From the NCBI RefSeq assembly GCF_028649475.1, contig NZ_JAQSIP010000006.1:186001-250000 (forward strand): a stretch of 64,000 nucleotides of DNA, written 5' to 3'. Shown piece after piece: positions 1-12,943 of this stretch (its first letter is position 1; the number at the start of each line of letters is the position of its first letter). Source of the DNA: Curvibacter cyanobacteriorum. GTDB taxonomy: Bacteria; Pseudomonadota; Gammaproteobacteria; Burkholderiales; Burkholderiaceae_C. The notes under the pieces were generated by a model that worked only from the letters and a program-made list of their open reading frames with translations, searched no databases and had not been told where the DNA came from. Both the position numbers and the translations under genes were made by a program.

Positions 1-205
1 ACGGTGCGATGCGCGTGCGTTCGTGGTCTGGACTATGCCTTTGCCGTGGGCCCATCGGGCCGGTAGGCAGGAGCCGTCTAGTCTCTACACCTTCCCGGAA
101 AACCGGGCTTGGCTCGGCGTTGCCACAGGGCCTGTGCAGGCCCCAGAGGGTTCACCGAATTTGACTCCATTCAGCCGAGGCTTTCGCCAGCGGCTGCCCA
201 TTGAA
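1..205 (-). ncRNA. Group I intron (IC3-like) in the tRNA-Arg(CCU) anticodon loop, 3' end outside window
   Basis: On the minus strand the conserved core elements appear in the right order. P is AAATTCGGTGAACCC at 162-148. Q is in GCCGAGCCAAGCC at 117-105. R is GTGTAGAGACTAGACGGC at 90-73. S is AAGGCATAGTCCAG at 41-28. The 5' exon CCT (208-206) can pair with an internal guide GGG at 199-197 with a U-G wobble at the splice site; an alternative pairing of TGCCT with GGGCA would move the site by three bases. Order and spacing closely resemble the Azoarcus tRNA-Ile intron of about 205 bases. There is no homing-endonuclease reading frame. The P9 region and 3' splice site are off the window. Confidence 0.85.
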
Positions 206-241
206 AGGAGGCACTTGTTCTATCCATTGAACTACGAGGAG
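206..241 (-). tRNA. tRNA-Arg(CCU), 5' exon (interrupted, partial)
   Basis: Read on the minus strand, these 36 bases form the first half of a tRNA. There is a 7-base acceptor strand (CTCCTCG), the TA linker, a D arm with a perfect GTTC/GAAC stem, the anticodon-stem strand AGTGC, and then loop bases CT followed by CCT at positions 34-36. No pairing 3' half follows. A group I intron starts at or within the anticodon loop instead, and the 3' exon must lie beyond base 1. The acceptor strand starts with C rather than the common G, so the exact first base is uncertain. The CCU anticodon reads the rare AGG arginine codon. Confidence 0.8.
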
Positions 242-382
242 AGCCCCCTATGCTAACAGCGGCCAGGCACGGCTTCGGGCACCCGCGGCGGATTTTGGCG
301 TCAGGCCCGAATGCGCGCTCGCAGCGCAGCGCGCGGCCTCGCCCCACGAACCCCAGCGCCCCCAGCCAGCCCGACACCCCCT

Positions 383-1789
383 TCACGCGGCCATGAAGCC
401 CAGGTTGGTGGTGCTGAAGTGGCGCAAATTGGGCAACACCAGGGCCATGTCGGTGGCCGACACCCCCAGCCAGGTGGCCAGGGTGGCCCCCAGCTGATCG
501 ACCGACAGGCTGGGCAGCAAGCGACCTTGGCCGACATCATCGGGGCCGTTGTTGGCGATCACAGGCGGGGTGCCCACAAAGCTCTGGCCTTTGACAGCCC
601 CGCCCAGCACCCAGTGCATGCTGCCCCAGCCATGGTCCGACCCATCGCTGTTGCTGACCAAGGTGCGACCAAAGTCGGAGGCGGTGAAACTGGTCACCTG
701 ATCGGCCACCCCCAGCTCCACCGTGGCCTGGTAGAACGCGGCCATCGCGGAGCCCACGTTCTTGAGCAGACCCGGGTGGGTGTTCAGCAAACCATCGTGG
801 GTGTCAAAGCCCCCCAGTGAAACAAAAAACACCTGGCGTTTGGTCCCCAGGGCAGACCGGGCGCCTATCAGGCGCGCCACCATCTTGAGCTGGTCGGCCA
901 GCGAATTGGGGCTGGGGAACGCGGTGGCCAGCGTCACGCCGCTGAGTGCGGCGGTCATCTGGGCTTGGGCATCGATCGAGCGGGCGGTGACCCGTGCGTA
1001 TTCGTTTTCGAACAGGTTGACGCGCGGCGCGGTCATCAACTGACGCAGGGCAGCACTGCAGGCCGAGGACCCGAACAAGGGGGACTGCAAACCCGACACG
1101 GGCACCGAACCCGTGGTGGACACCTGGTACTGCACCGCGCTTTTGCCAGACAGGTAGACCGCGTTGCCCGACACGCTGATGCAGGTGAAGGTGGCGTTGC
1201 CATTGCCCGAGGCGAACAGGTCGCCCATGCGCCCGCCCCAGCCCGAGGCGGCGCCCTCGGGGGACTCGGACTGCCAGTAGGACTGCTGATCGTTGTGCGA
1301 GAACAGCTTGGGCGGCAGCGGCACCGAGGCCGCCGTGTACTGCGCCTTGGTGGTCGGCTGAACCAACGTGCCCACATTCAGCAGCACGCTCATGCGCCCC
1401 GCGTCGAACAAGGGCAACAAGGGGTCGAGCCCCGGCGCCAGCGCGTATTGGCGCCCATCGGGCAGGGGCGTGCTCGGTTTGAGCAGCAACGGGGTGAGCG
1501 CCTGGCGGTCAATGGCCAGGTTGCTGCGAAAAAGCTGCTGTGTGTTGTAGCTGCTGAGGTCGTAAGGCACCAAGGTGTTGGCGTGGTCGTTGCCGCCATA
1601 CAGGAAGACACAGACCAGGGCCTTGTAGTCGGTCGCGGTGGCCGCAGCGGCCTCGCCCATGGCCGCCAGGCTCAAGGCCCAGGGCGTGGCAGGGCCCGCC
1701 AGCGACAGCGCCGCACTGCGGCGCAAAAAGGCACGACGCGACGCGTTGTCGGGTGCGATGTGGGGCGCTTGGTTCATGCTCGGCCTCAT
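383..1789 (-). CDS. DUF1501 family protein, Tat-exported
   Basis: A 468-residue protein of the DUF1501 family, whose members resemble the sulfatase/alkaline-phosphatase fold; no reaction is established. The N-terminus has a twin-arginine motif (RRAFLRRSA, about residues 18-26) followed by a hydrophobic stretch ending in AAMGEAAAA, so export by Tat is likely. Family hallmarks visible are VFLYGGNDHANT near residue 61, a GGFDTH motif near 325, and DFGRT followed by SDHGWGSMH near 370-390. The start codon overlaps the stop of the upstream DUF1800 gene (ATGA), which implies translational coupling; a second Met four residues later (MNQAPH) is also possible. DUF1800/DUF1501 pairs are common in proteobacteria. 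Confidence 0.85.
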   Translation of the reverse strand: MRPSMNQAPHIAPDNASRRAFLRRSAALSLAGPATPWALSLAAMGEAAAATATDYKALVCVFLYGGNDHANTLVPYDLSSYNTQQLFRSNLAIDRQALTPLLLKPSTPLPDGRQYALAPGLDPLLPLFDAGRMSVLLNVGTLVQPTTKAQYTAASVPLPPKLFSHNDQQSYWQSESPEGAASGWGGRMGDLFASGNGNATFTCISVSGNAVYLSGKSAVQYQVSTTGSVPVSGLQSPLFGSSACSAALRQLMTAPRVNLFENEYARVTARSIDAQAQMTAALSGVTLATAFPSPNSLADQLKMVARLIGARSALGTKRQVFFVSLGGFDTHDGLLNTHPGLLKNVGSAMAAFYQATVELGVADQVTSFTASDFGRTLVSNSDGSDHGWGSMHWVLGGAVKGQSFVGTPPVIANNGPDDVGQGRLLPSLSVDQLGATLATWLGVSATDMALVLPNLRHFSTTNLGFMAA

Positions 1790-3534
1790 TTCTGGACGAT
1801 GTACTCGGGCGCCGCCAGCACCAGCACCAAGGCGGCATGGACGCGGTTGCGCAACTGGGCGGGGGTGGCCGAGGGCATGGTGTTGAGCGCGCTCTGCAGG
1901 CTCGCCAGGGTGGCCGCCGACAACTGACTGGCGGCCAGCACCTGGTTGATCTCCTGCAGCAAATCACCCGCATTGCCCGCCAGGGGCAACAGGCTGCTGT
2001 AGTCGGCGCTCAGGTCCCCGGCCCCACTGCCCGCCACCACGCGCTGCATCCAGTTGAGGTAGCCCGCCACCGAGGACTCGTTGGTGATCTGGAACTCGGG
2101 GCCGGTCAGGCCTTGGGAGGTCAACGCCGTGCCGGGCGGCACATAACCCGGCCTGAAAAAGTTGAACACCGAGCCCGAACGCATGGGGCTCTGGCCCAGT
2201 CGCGTGGCCGGGTCCGAGGTGTCGCCCACGGCCCACAGGCCCGACGGGGAGTTGGCGCCAAAGGCCCGGGCCCAGTTCAGAAAGCGCACCACAGGCTCGC
2301 GCAACTTGCCCTGGCTGGGCTGCGCCATCCGGGCAGAATCACGCGCCTCCGTGTCCAGCAGGATGGCCCGCAGCACCGCTTGCAGATCGCCTCGCACGCC
2401 CGCACCGTTGTTGCTGAACACCGCGGACACCCGGGCCACATAAGCCGGGCTGGGGTTGCTGGTGACCAGCCGCTGAATCAACTGGCGCCCCACGAAAGGC
2501 GGCAGATTGGGGTGCAGGAACAGCGTGTCGAGCGCGGTGTTCAAGGCCTCGGTGGCCGACACCCCCGCGGCGATGGTGGTGCCCAAGAAAGCCTTGCTGC
2601 CGGTCTCATACCGGCTGGCCGTGTTGACCATGGGCCGCACCTGCACGTCGGGCGGGTACGGCGTGGTGAGGCCACTCACGTCCTGGTTCCATCCCGTGAA
2701 GACGCGCGCCAAGCCACTGACGTCGGCCTGCTGGTACGTCTCCAGGGGGGCGCCACTGCTGTGGGTCTTGACGCTGCCATCGGCGTTGAGTTGCACCAAG
2801 CCGATGGTGAACAACTGCATCAGTTCGCGGGCATAGTTCTCGTCGGGCTGGCTGCCCGTGTTGGGGTTGGCCTTTTGGTTGCCACGGTAGGTGAGGTAGT
2901 AGCCCATGGCCGGGCTGAGTGTGATCTGCTGCAACAGGGTGCGGTAGTTGCCAAAGGCGTGGGTCTCCAGCAGGTCGAGGTAGTTGGCCACCGAGAACTG
3001 GCGCCACTGGGCGTTGATGCCCAGCACCGACACCACGCAGAGCTCCGACAAGGCCAGGACCATGCGCTGACGCAGTGGGTCGGTCGAGCTGATGAACTTG
3101 CGCCAGAGGGTGTTGTCCAGTCCGGCAGTGCTGTTGATGTAGCTGGCGTCTGCGTATCCGCGGGCCTTGAGCCAGTCCACATGGCCCTGGCTGCGCGGGG
3201 CCTTGAACTGCGCGTCGAGCCATTCGCTGTAGCTGCTGGCCATCAGCGCGTTCAAATCGGCCCGCGAATAGCCCAGCGTGGCCTGGCTCAAAAACCGGCC
3301 GGCCTCGGCCGCGGTGGGGCGGTTGCTGGGCACCACCACGGGGGCGGGGGTGCCGGTGTCACCGCCGCTGGAGGGGCCACCGCCCCCACCACCGCAGGCC
3401 ACCACGCCCAGTGGCGCCGCGGCCGACAGCCAGGCCGGGCGCCATCGGTCTGTCGTGGGCTCAAGGGCCCCGCCAGGGGGCTCAGGGTGGGGCGCCGCCA
3501 AGGGCAGATCGTGGTTCAGGATCGTGGGGTTCAC
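1786..3534 (-). CDS. DUF1800 family protein, probable lipoprotein
   Basis: A 582-residue protein of the DUF1800 family, function unknown. I chose the GTG at 3534 because AAAGGA lies about 7 bases upstream; the frame is open further upstream but without a convincing ribosome site. The N-terminus lacks a typical short signal peptide, but LGVVACGGGGGG around residue 50 looks like a lipobox followed by a glycine linker. The family motif NYARELMQLFTIG is present, followed by ARVFTGWNQD. It is the first gene of a two-gene unit with the DUF1501 gene, and the two overlap by ATGA. The pair is probably secreted together; its role is not known. Confidence 0.82.
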   Translation of the reverse strand: MNPTILNHDLPLAAPHPEPPGGALEPTTDRWRPAWLSAAAPLGVVACGGGGGGPSSGGDTGTPAPVVVPSNRPTAAEAGRFLSQATLGYSRADLNALMASSYSEWLDAQFKAPRSQGHVDWLKARGYADASYINSTAGLDNTLWRKFISSTDPLRQRMVLALSELCVVSVLGINAQWRQFSVANYLDLLETHAFGNYRTLLQQITLSPAMGYYLTYRGNQKANPNTGSQPDENYARELMQLFTIGLVQLNADGSVKTHSSGAPLETYQQADVSGLARVFTGWNQDVSGLTTPYPPDVQVRPMVNTASRYETGSKAFLGTTIAAGVSATEALNTALDTLFLHPNLPPFVGRQLIQRLVTSNPSPAYVARVSAVFSNNGAGVRGDLQAVLRAILLDTEARDSARMAQPSQGKLREPVVRFLNWARAFGANSPSGLWAVGDTSDPATRLGQSPMRSGSVFNFFRPGYVPPGTALTSQGLTGPEFQITNESSVAGYLNWMQRVVAGSGAGDLSADYSSLLPLAGNAGDLLQEINQVLAASQLSAATLASLQSALNTMPSATPAQLRNRVHAALVLVLAAPEYIVQK

Positions 3535-3952
3535 ACAAACATCCTTTCTGCCCAGGGCTCGGGGGTCGGCCACGCGGGTGGCCCGGTTCACCCGGGCCTG
3601 CGCCAGACAACGCAACCGATGTCGCATTGGCTGACATGGTAGTTACAAATCGACCACCAAGGCGTTTCATGACCGACCTGATCAGGTTTTACCCCGGTGC
3701 GGGGACTGGCCCAGTGCGGGGGCACAGAGCCGGTCACGCAGACCACGTCCCCGAGGCCTCCCGCCACGCCGCAACGGAGTGGCGAGGACCTTTGGCCCAG
3801 GCTTGGCAAGGCCACTTGACCCAGCCCTGACGGCGGTCCAGCCAAGCTGCTAAAGGCACCACAGTTTCAGAAAATTTGTCAGATTCGGTCCTGGCAAGGT
3901 TCGACAAACGGACCTGGCCCGGCAAAATGGCAGCCGCAAACACCTGTGCCGC
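3535..3952. other. Intergenic region between divergent units
   Basis: These 418 bases separate the DUF1800 unit (minus) from the MHYT kinase (plus) and must carry both promoters. I see no tRNA, no clear terminator and no convincing sigma70 pair. A TTGACC at 3817 has no good -10 at the right spacing. Open frames here are antisense or upstream extensions without ribosome sites. Confidence 0.5.
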
Positions 3953-7648
<3,696 letters not shown>

Positions 7649-7654
7649 CCCGAC

Positions 7655-8722
<1,068 letters not shown>

Positions 8723-8770
8723 CCCCCGGCGCAGCAGCCCCCCAGCGCCGAGGCGGCGCGACGCCGTCCT

Positions 8771-9400
8771 TCAGCGCCCGACGTAGCGGCCTGGCCGGTG
8801 GCTGATCCAGAGGAACACGCTCATCACCACCGCCGCGAGCACCGAGTAGGCCACGCGCTCCAGCGGCACCACCGCCAGCGACATCAGCAGCACGCTGCAG
8901 TCGATCACCATCTGGGCCTTGCCAGCGCGGATGCCCCAACGCTCCTGCAGGTACAGCGACACGATGGTGGCGCCCCCCAGGCTGGACTTGTGGCGGGCCA
9001 GGAACAGGCAGCCCGTGCCCAGCAGCAGCCCCCCGAGCACCGCCGCGAACAGCGGGTTCAGGTAGTCCACATGGATGACGTGCGGGAACAGCTCCACCAG
9101 GGCCGACAGCAGGGCCACCGACAGGAAGGTCTTGAGCGTGAACTCGTGGCCCATGCGGGTCCAGGCGAACCAGTAAAACGGCAGGTTGACCACAAAGAAC
9201 AACTTGCCAAACGAGATGCCGGTCAGGTAATGGATCAGGAAACCCACCCCGGCCGTGCCGCCGATCAGCAGCCCCGACTGGTTGAACAACATCAGGGCCA
9301 TGGCCACGAACAGCGTACCGGCCAGCAAGGCCTGGGCATCTTCGTAAGCACCGTGGCGCAAGGACGGCGGGAGCGCAGGAGACGGCGAAGTGGGAGTCAT
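8771..9400 (-). CDS. YitT family membrane protein
   Basis: A 209-residue integral membrane protein of the YitT (DUF161) family, function unknown. About five or six hydrophobic helices are seen, with the family-typical stretches GTAGVGFLIHYLTGISFGK and SSLGGATIVSLYLQE. It lacks the C-terminal DUF2179 domain found in Bacillus YitT. I chose the ATG at 9400 (MTPTSPSP) because the open extension upstream is arginine-rich, not membrane-like, and runs into the next intergenic region. The ribosome site is weak. It faces the HD-GYP gene convergently. Confidence 0.8.
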   Translation of the reverse strand: MTPTSPSPALPPSLRHGAYEDAQALLAGTLFVAMALMLFNQSGLLIGGTAGVGFLIHYLTGISFGKLFFVVNLPFYWFAWTRMGHEFTLKTFLSVALLSALVELFPHVIHVDYLNPLFAAVLGGLLLGTGCLFLARHKSSLGGATIVSLYLQERWGIRAGKAQMVIDCSVLLMSLAVVPLERVAYSVLAAVVMSVFLWISHRPGRYVGR

Positions 9401-9640
9401 GACAAAAGCAAAAGGCAACCATCGGATGGACAGTGCACACAAACCTGGCGCCCAGCCCCCTTGTGGGGAGCCCGGGCGGCGACGCGTCGATTGTCGCTGG
9501 ATTGCGTGCCGACTTAGTAGAAACCCTAGCATTTGACGTGCCAATTCCCATGCACCGGCTTGGTGCCTCGGGACGTCCGAATGGCGGCGTGCCAGCGCCT
9601 CAGCCACACGCTGGCCCCCAGGGACGGGCGCAGCACAGCC

Positions 9641-9895
9641 TCAGTCGGACACCGAGGGGTTACGCCACAGGCCGGGCTCCGCGGGCCCGTCCCCGCCGGG
9701 CCAGCCCAGGACCAGGAAGCAGCGCTCGCAGCGCGCATACAACACCGGGTCATGCAAGGACCAGGCGAGGTGTTTGTCGCGCAAACGCGCGCCGCAGAAC
9801 ACCGCCTCGTCGATCTCGACCAGGCCCACGCTCTTGCAGCGCGGGCAAGCCAGTGTCGGCAACGGGATATTGAATGCAGCAGCTTTGTTTGGCAT
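9641..9895 (-). CDS. Small zinc-ribbon protein
   Basis: An 84-residue hypothetical protein. The ATG at 9895 has a GGAGG-type ribosome site eight bases upstream, which decides the start. Four cysteines sit as two CxxC pairs: CPRC near residue 18 and CERC near residue 57. A fifth cysteine lies in the sequence VFCGARLRD. This pattern fits a zinc ribbon. I do not recognise the family; it may bind nucleic acid or be a subunit of something larger. It stands alone between the YitT gene and a histidine kinase. Confidence 0.65.
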   Translation of the reverse strand: MPNKAAAFNIPLPTLACPRCKSVGLVEIDEAVFCGARLRDKHLAWSLHDPVLYARCERCFLVLGWPGGDGPAEPGLWRNPSVSD

Positions 9896-10154
9896 GGGGC
9901 CCCTCCATCCGACGGCCCGACCCGGCGAGCCTGGTCCGTCAGGGCGGTGCCGCCGGCCCTGTTGGCAGTCCAGCGTCGGCGGCACGACCCCATCTTGGGG
10001 GAAATGCTGCATTGCAGCAATTTAATTCTGGAAAGCCACTGGCGTGCCTGGGGATGTCACTTCCATGCCGACTGGGTCAAATCTATTGAATCCATCAAAG
10101 TTACCGCCGATCAGCCTCGTCTTATGATGTGACCTTCACTCCCCCACCGATGCC

Positions 10155-11933
10155 ATGCCCGCCCTGACAACGCCCCCGCAGGCTTCTGACGCCCCACCCG
10201 CCCCGTCCGGGCCCGCGCTGTTCCGAGGCTTCACAGGCTCGCGGCTCAGCTGGATGGTGGCGCTCTCGGTGCTGGCCATGCTGTTTGCCGCCTGGGTGGC
10301 CGTGGCCCTGATGCTGAACCTCAAGGCGCGCGACGCCATCGAGGCCGAAGTCCGGCAAAACACCAACCTGGCCCGGGTGCTGCAAGAGCAAACCGTGCGC
10401 GTGCTGGCCACCGTGGACCAGGCCACCTTGCGCATGCGTGACGCGGTGATCGCCGGCAACCTGTCGCCGGCAGAGCTCAGCAGCATCGCCAACGAAACCG
10501 GCCTGGTGCCGCAAATCCTGACCCAGCTGTCCCTGGTCGGTGCGGATGGCCGCTTTCAAGGCAGCAACATCGACCCCACGGGCGAAAAAACCGGTCACGT
10601 CGACCTGTCGACGCGCGAACACATCCAGGTCCACACCCGCCCCGAGGCGGTGCCCTCAGCCACCCAGCAGATGAGCGAGAACGGCCTGTTCATCGGCAAG
10701 CCCGTGCTGGGCAAGGTGTCGGGCAAATGGACCATCCAGTTGTCGCGCAAGATCACCCGCCCCGACGGGCAGTTGCTGGGGGTGGTGGTGGCGTCGGTCA
10801 ACCCCGCGTATTTCGAGCAGGTCTACCAGGGCGTGGCCCTCGGCGCCCAGGGCGGTGTGACCTTGCTGGGTTCGGACCGATTTGTGCGCGCCCGGGTGAT
10901 TGGCGGCCAACCGGTGGGCATGGGCAGCGAGATTCCACCCAGCCCCAACGCCGCCAGTGTCGCCAGCAACAGCCCCCACGGCAGCTCCATCACCACCAGC
11001 GCCTTCGACAAGATCGAGCGCGTTTCCGCCTACCACCGCGTGGGCAACTACCCCCTTCGCGTGTTCGTGCTGACCAGCACCGAGGGCGCGCTGGCCGACT
11101 GGCGCAGCCTGCGCAACCTGTCGGTGGTGCTGACGGCGCTGTTCACCCTCGCGACCTTGATCGGGGCGGGGGTGTTCCTCAGCGGGGTGCGCAAGCTGGA
11201 GCAGCAAAACCAGGCGCTGGCCCTGAGCGAGGCGCAGGCCCAATCGGCCAGCCGTGCCAAGAGCGAATTCCTGGCCGCCATCTCGCACGAGTTGCGCACG
11301 CCGCTGACCAGCATCCGCGGCTTTGCCGAGCTCATGGAGATGCGGCTGGAGCAGCCACGCTTCAAGGAGCAGGCCGGCATGATCCGCAAGGCCGCCGAGC
11401 ACCTCAACGCCTTGCTGTCCGAGATCCTCGACTTGGCCAAGGTGGAGGCCGGCGCCATGCCCGTGACGCCCGAACCCGTGGCGGTGCAGGACCTGGTGTC
11501 CTCGACCTTGGACTTCTTTGGCGTCACCGCGGCCCAAAAAGGCCTGGACCTGCGCCTGGACATGCGCCCCACAGCGCCCGCCCAATTGATGTGCGACAGC
11601 CTGCGCCTCAAGCAGATCCTCAACAACCTGCTCTCCAACGCCCTCAAGTTCACCCACGATGGCAGCGTCACCGTGGCGGTGGACAGCACGGCCGAATCGG
11701 TGTGCTTCCATGTCATTGACACCGGACCGGGCATCCCGGCGCACCTACATGAGACCATCTTTGAGCGCTTCCGCCAGGGCAATGACCGTGTCAGCTACGA
11801 GCACGGCGGCACCGGCCTGGGCCTGGCCCTGTCGCGCGCCCTCGCTGGTTTGATGGGGGGCACCTTGCAGGTGGCCTCGGTCGAGGGCGAAGGGGCGCAT
11901 TTCACGCTGACCCTGCCCAACCAATCGGCTTGA
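10155..11933 (+). CDS. Membrane-bound sensor histidine kinase
   Basis: A 592-residue sensor kinase. One transmembrane helix lies near residues 32-52, followed by a periplasmic region of about 270 residues that resembles a double Cache sensor (for example SLVGADGRFQGS and IQLSRKITRPDGQ). A second helix lies near 320-342. The HisKA domain follows with His378 in ISHELRTPLTSIRGF, and the ATPase has an N box NLLSNALKF and G boxes DTGPGIP and GGTGLGL. There is no receiver domain in the protein and no response-regulator gene next to it, so its partner is unknown. It ends with the kinase core, as expected for a class I kinase. Confidence 0.88.
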   Translation: MPALTTPPQASDAPPAPSGPALFRGFTGSRLSWMVALSVLAMLFAAWVAVALMLNLKARDAIEAEVRQNTNLARVLQEQTVRVLATVDQATLRMRDAVIAGNLSPAELSSIANETGLVPQILTQLSLVGADGRFQGSNIDPTGEKTGHVDLSTREHIQVHTRPEAVPSATQQMSENGLFIGKPVLGKVSGKWTIQLSRKITRPDGQLLGVVVASVNPAYFEQVYQGVALGAQGGVTLLGSDRFVRARVIGGQPVGMGSEIPPSPNAASVASNSPHGSSITTSAFDKIERVSAYHRVGNYPLRVFVLTSTEGALADWRSLRNLSVVLTALFTLATLIGAGVFLSGVRKLEQQNQALALSEAQAQSASRAKSEFLAAISHELRTPLTSIRGFAELMEMRLEQPRFKEQAGMIRKAAEHLNALLSEILDLAKVEAGAMPVTPEPVAVQDLVSSTLDFFGVTAAQKGLDLRLDMRPTAPAQLMCDSLRLKQILNNLLSNALKFTHDGSVTVAVDSTAESVCFHVIDTGPGIPAHLHETIFERFRQGNDRVSYEHGGTGLGLALSRALAGLMGGTLQVASVEGEGAHFTLTLPNQSA

Positions 11934-11976
11934 GGGCCTCGGGCCAGGGCGGGCGCGGCGGCCCGTGCGGCGGGTG

Positions 11977-11996
11977 TCCGTGACGCGCGTCACGGA
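11977..11996. repeat. Perfect 20-base palindrome
   Basis: The half TCCGTGACGC is followed directly by its exact reverse complement. It lies between the 3' ends of the histidine kinase and the acyltransferase gene. There is no T tract, so it is not a classical terminator. It could be an operator-like site or a cruciform-forming sequence. Confidence 0.6.
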
Positions 11997-12070
11997 GCGG
12001 CAACCCCGGTCGGGCGCTCAGACAGCCCGGCGACAACACAGCCACGCGGCAGCGTGCGCTCACGCGATCG

Positions 12071-12102
12071 CACGAACTCACGAACTCACGAACTCACGAA
12101 CG
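12071..12102. repeat. Tandem 8-base repeat (CACGAACT)x4
   Basis: Three perfect copies of CACGAACT and a fourth ending in G lie in the gap between convergent genes. No role is evident. Confidence 0.9.
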
Positions 12103-12137
12103 CAGTAAAACACCCACGCGCCACCGCGCGCAGCCCC

Positions 12138-12905
12138 TCAGGCAGCGAGTTCGCTGACGGTCTGCTGCAGGTCAAGCGCCCAGGCGCGGCGGTCGCGGCC
12201 ATGGGCGTGCTCGGGCACGCCAAACTGCACCACCGCGGCGATCGGGTCGCTGCTCAGCGTGCGCCACAGCGAGCCCACCAGGGTGTCATCGCCGACATAG
12301 CACGGCGCCAGCGAGCGCGCGCCAGAGGCCACCTCGACGAACTTCAGCGCCACCGGTTGCACCGGGGCGTCGGCGGACACGGCCGCCTGCAGCAGGTTGG
12401 CATGGAAGGGCAGCACCTGCAGGCCATCGCCCGTGGTGCCCTCGGGGAACACCGCCAGCACATCGCCGGCCACCAGACTGGCATGCATGTCGTGAACCAC
12501 GCGCAGCGCGTCGCGGCGCGAAGCCCGCTCGATGAACAAGGTGCCCGCCGCGGCCGCCATGGCGCCAATCAGCGGCCAGTGGCGCACCTCGGATTTGGAG
12601 ACAAAGCGGCAGTGCCGGCTCGCGTGCAGCACCAAGATGTCGAGCCAGGAGATGTGGTTGCTGACCAGCAGCGCCGGCCCATGTGCCAGCGGCTGGCCCA
12701 GCACGCGCAACTCGATGCCCAGCACCCGCAGCATCTGCCGCGACCACTGCTCCACCTGCTGCGCGCGCTCGGCCTCGTTGAGGCGCGGAAAGCGCAGCAG
12801 CACCGTGGCCAGTCCGCTCAGCACCTGGCCCAGCACCCGCAACAAACGCCAGGCCGCGCGCGGGGCCCGGGCCCACCGCAGCGGGGGACGGCTGGGGGCG
12901 CTCAT
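12138..12905 (-). CDS. Lysophospholipid acyltransferase (PlsC family)
   Basis: A 255-residue 1-acyl-sn-glycerol-3-phosphate acyltransferase-type protein, expected to acylate lysophosphatidic acid or a related lysolipid at the inner membrane. The catalytic motif NHISWLD (H-x4-D) and the substrate motif FPEGTT are both present at the usual spacing, after an N-terminal hydrophobic segment. I chose the Met at 12905 (MSAPSRP); a Met seven residues upstream is also possible. It lies 38 bases downstream of the pyrC' gene, probably in the same transcript. It could act in phospholipid or ornithine-lipid synthesis; the sequence does not decide. Confidence 0.85.
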   Translation of the reverse strand: MSAPSRPPLRWARAPRAAWRLLRVLGQVLSGLATVLLRFPRLNEAERAQQVEQWSRQMLRVLGIELRVLGQPLAHGPALLVSNHISWLDILVLHASRHCRFVSKSEVRHWPLIGAMAAAAGTLFIERASRRDALRVVHDMHASLVAGDVLAVFPEGTTGDGLQVLPFHANLLQAAVSADAPVQPVALKFVEVASGARSLAPCYVGDDTLVGSLWRTLSSDPIAAVVQFGVPEHAHGRDRRAWALDLQQTVSELAA

Positions 12906-12943
12906 GCGCCCCCGCTGCGCAAGCAAGCGCCAGCGCTCATGGT

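Noticed and set aside
1-205. A riboswitch or an RNase P RNA at the left edge
   Set aside because: The conserved blocks match the P, Q, R and S elements of group I introns and follow a tRNA half directly.
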